A stretch of 64,000 nt of DNA, taken from assembly GCA_902557965.1 (NCBI GenBank), contig CACECK010000002.1:1-64000 (forward strand). The letters are read 5' to 3'. Below are positions 63,666 through 64,000 of the stretch, one piece after another (within the stretch, counting starts at the first letter, position 1; each line of letters begins with the position of its first letter). The stretch comes from an uncultured SAR86 cluster bacterium (GTDB lineage Bacteria > Pseudomonadota > Gammaproteobacteria > Magnimaribacterales > D2472). The translations under genes were made by a program, and so were the position numbers. The notes below the pieces were generated by a model. It was not told the DNA's origin. It made no database searches and was given only the letters and a program-made list of their open reading frames with translations.

Positions 63666-64000
63666 ACATCATAAAATTAACACCCAGGTCATTGTTTAAA
63701 TTTGCTTGGTGTGAGATTGGATTGTAAAACATACCCTTACTTTCAATTAAGCTAGCGTTTGCATTTCTAACATAAGAAGCAAGCTCCGATGGCTTTATAA
63801 ATTTATCAAATTCATGAGTCCCTTTAGGTAGGAGTTTGAATATATACTCAGCACCAACAATCGCGGTAATCCATGACCTAGGATTTCGATTTATTGTTGA
63901 TAGAAAAAGGTGTCCATTTGGTTTCAAAAGTTTGACGCACGTATCCACCAGTGAGCTAGGATCAGGCACATGTTCCAAAACCTCAAGACAGGTTACAAGG
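63649..64000 (-). CDS. ubiG: Ubiquinone O-methyltransferase UbiG (5' end outside window)
   Basis: C-terminal part of UbiG, which methylates two ubiquinone intermediates. The frame stays open through the window edge with TCLEVLEHVPDP, the UbiG post-motif. GHLFLSTINRNPRSW, AEYIFKLLPKGTHEFDKFIKPSEL and NPISHQ are family phrases. The upstream SAM-binding motif is not in view. Confidence 0.94.
   Translation of the reverse strand, partial: LVTCLEVLEHVPDPSSLVDTCVKLLKPNGHLFLSTINRNPRSWITAIVGAEYIFKLLPKGTHEFDKFIKPSELASYVRNANASLIESKGMFYNPISHQANLNNDLGVNFMMYAKKV

Overview
The window is an AT-rich, densely packed stretch of bacterial chromosome. The marker genes are gammaproteobacterial: slmA beside algC, aroK-aroB, mrcA, a waaA Kdo transferase, ribBX, the ubiG-mupP-yciK order and scpA-scpB-rluB. 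Low GC, very short intergenic gaps, a FecA-like TonB-dependent receptor and reduced operons suggest a streamlined marine gammaproteobacterium, most likely SAR86-like. That assignment is inference from gene content; no search was run. No insertion sequence, prophage, CRISPR array or rRNA was seen, and there is one tRNA (Ala, TGC). No gene-free stretch exceeds about 175 bases.

Layout. 1-2700: 3' part of a TonB-dependent receptor, a strong terminator inside an attenuator-like set of inverted repeats, a membrane protein made of two copies of one module, and tRNA-Ala. 2792-6188: katG, convergent with a membrane fatty-acid-hydroxylase-type enzyme. 4935-14521 is a nine-gene co-directional minus-strand array: the hydroxylase, type II pantothenate kinase, DoxX, a DUF305/LVIVD secreted protein, a small membrane protein, a BaxI_1 family protein, a ferritin-like diiron protein, and a CobT/CobS-like VWA plus AAA+ pair. 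14629-17298: SDR and TesB, convergent with hemE. 17295-23473: gltD and gltB, divergent from one another; gltD carries an extra N-terminal domain. 23474-29521: aroB, aroK, mrcA, slmA, algC. 29584-36241: ilvE, then a glycosyltransferase/methyltransferase/toroid cluster, a lipid A-type acyltransferase and waaA (envelope glycan genes). 36243-40708: glnB, miaA, hflK, hflC, purA. 40713-45349: nusB, ribH, ribBX, ribD, nrdR, glyA. 45386-52969: nth, a small protein, thiolase, thiL, a GlpD-like gene, pgpA, and on the other strand dxs, ispA, xseB. 52986-59404: RND pump and adaptor, a phage-P-like/DnaT-like primosome pair, DAHP synthase. 59577-64000: scpA, scpB, rluB, an AlkA-type glycosylase, yciK, mupP and part of ubiG.

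Most genes are housekeeping: glutamate synthesis (gltBD, glnB), shikimate pathway (aroK, aroB, DAHP synthase), riboflavin, thiamine and isoprenoid synthesis, heme, LPS and peptidoglycan. The parts most worth a second look are the CobS/CobT-like pair with no CobN nearby, the integrase-arm-like extension on GltD and the divergent gltB/gltD arrangement, the short motif shared by the small membrane protein and its BaxI_1 neighbour, the two-gene DnaT/P-like helicase-loader candidate, the miaA gene with no ordinary start codon, and several operon deletions (ribE, hfq and hflX absent from their usual places).
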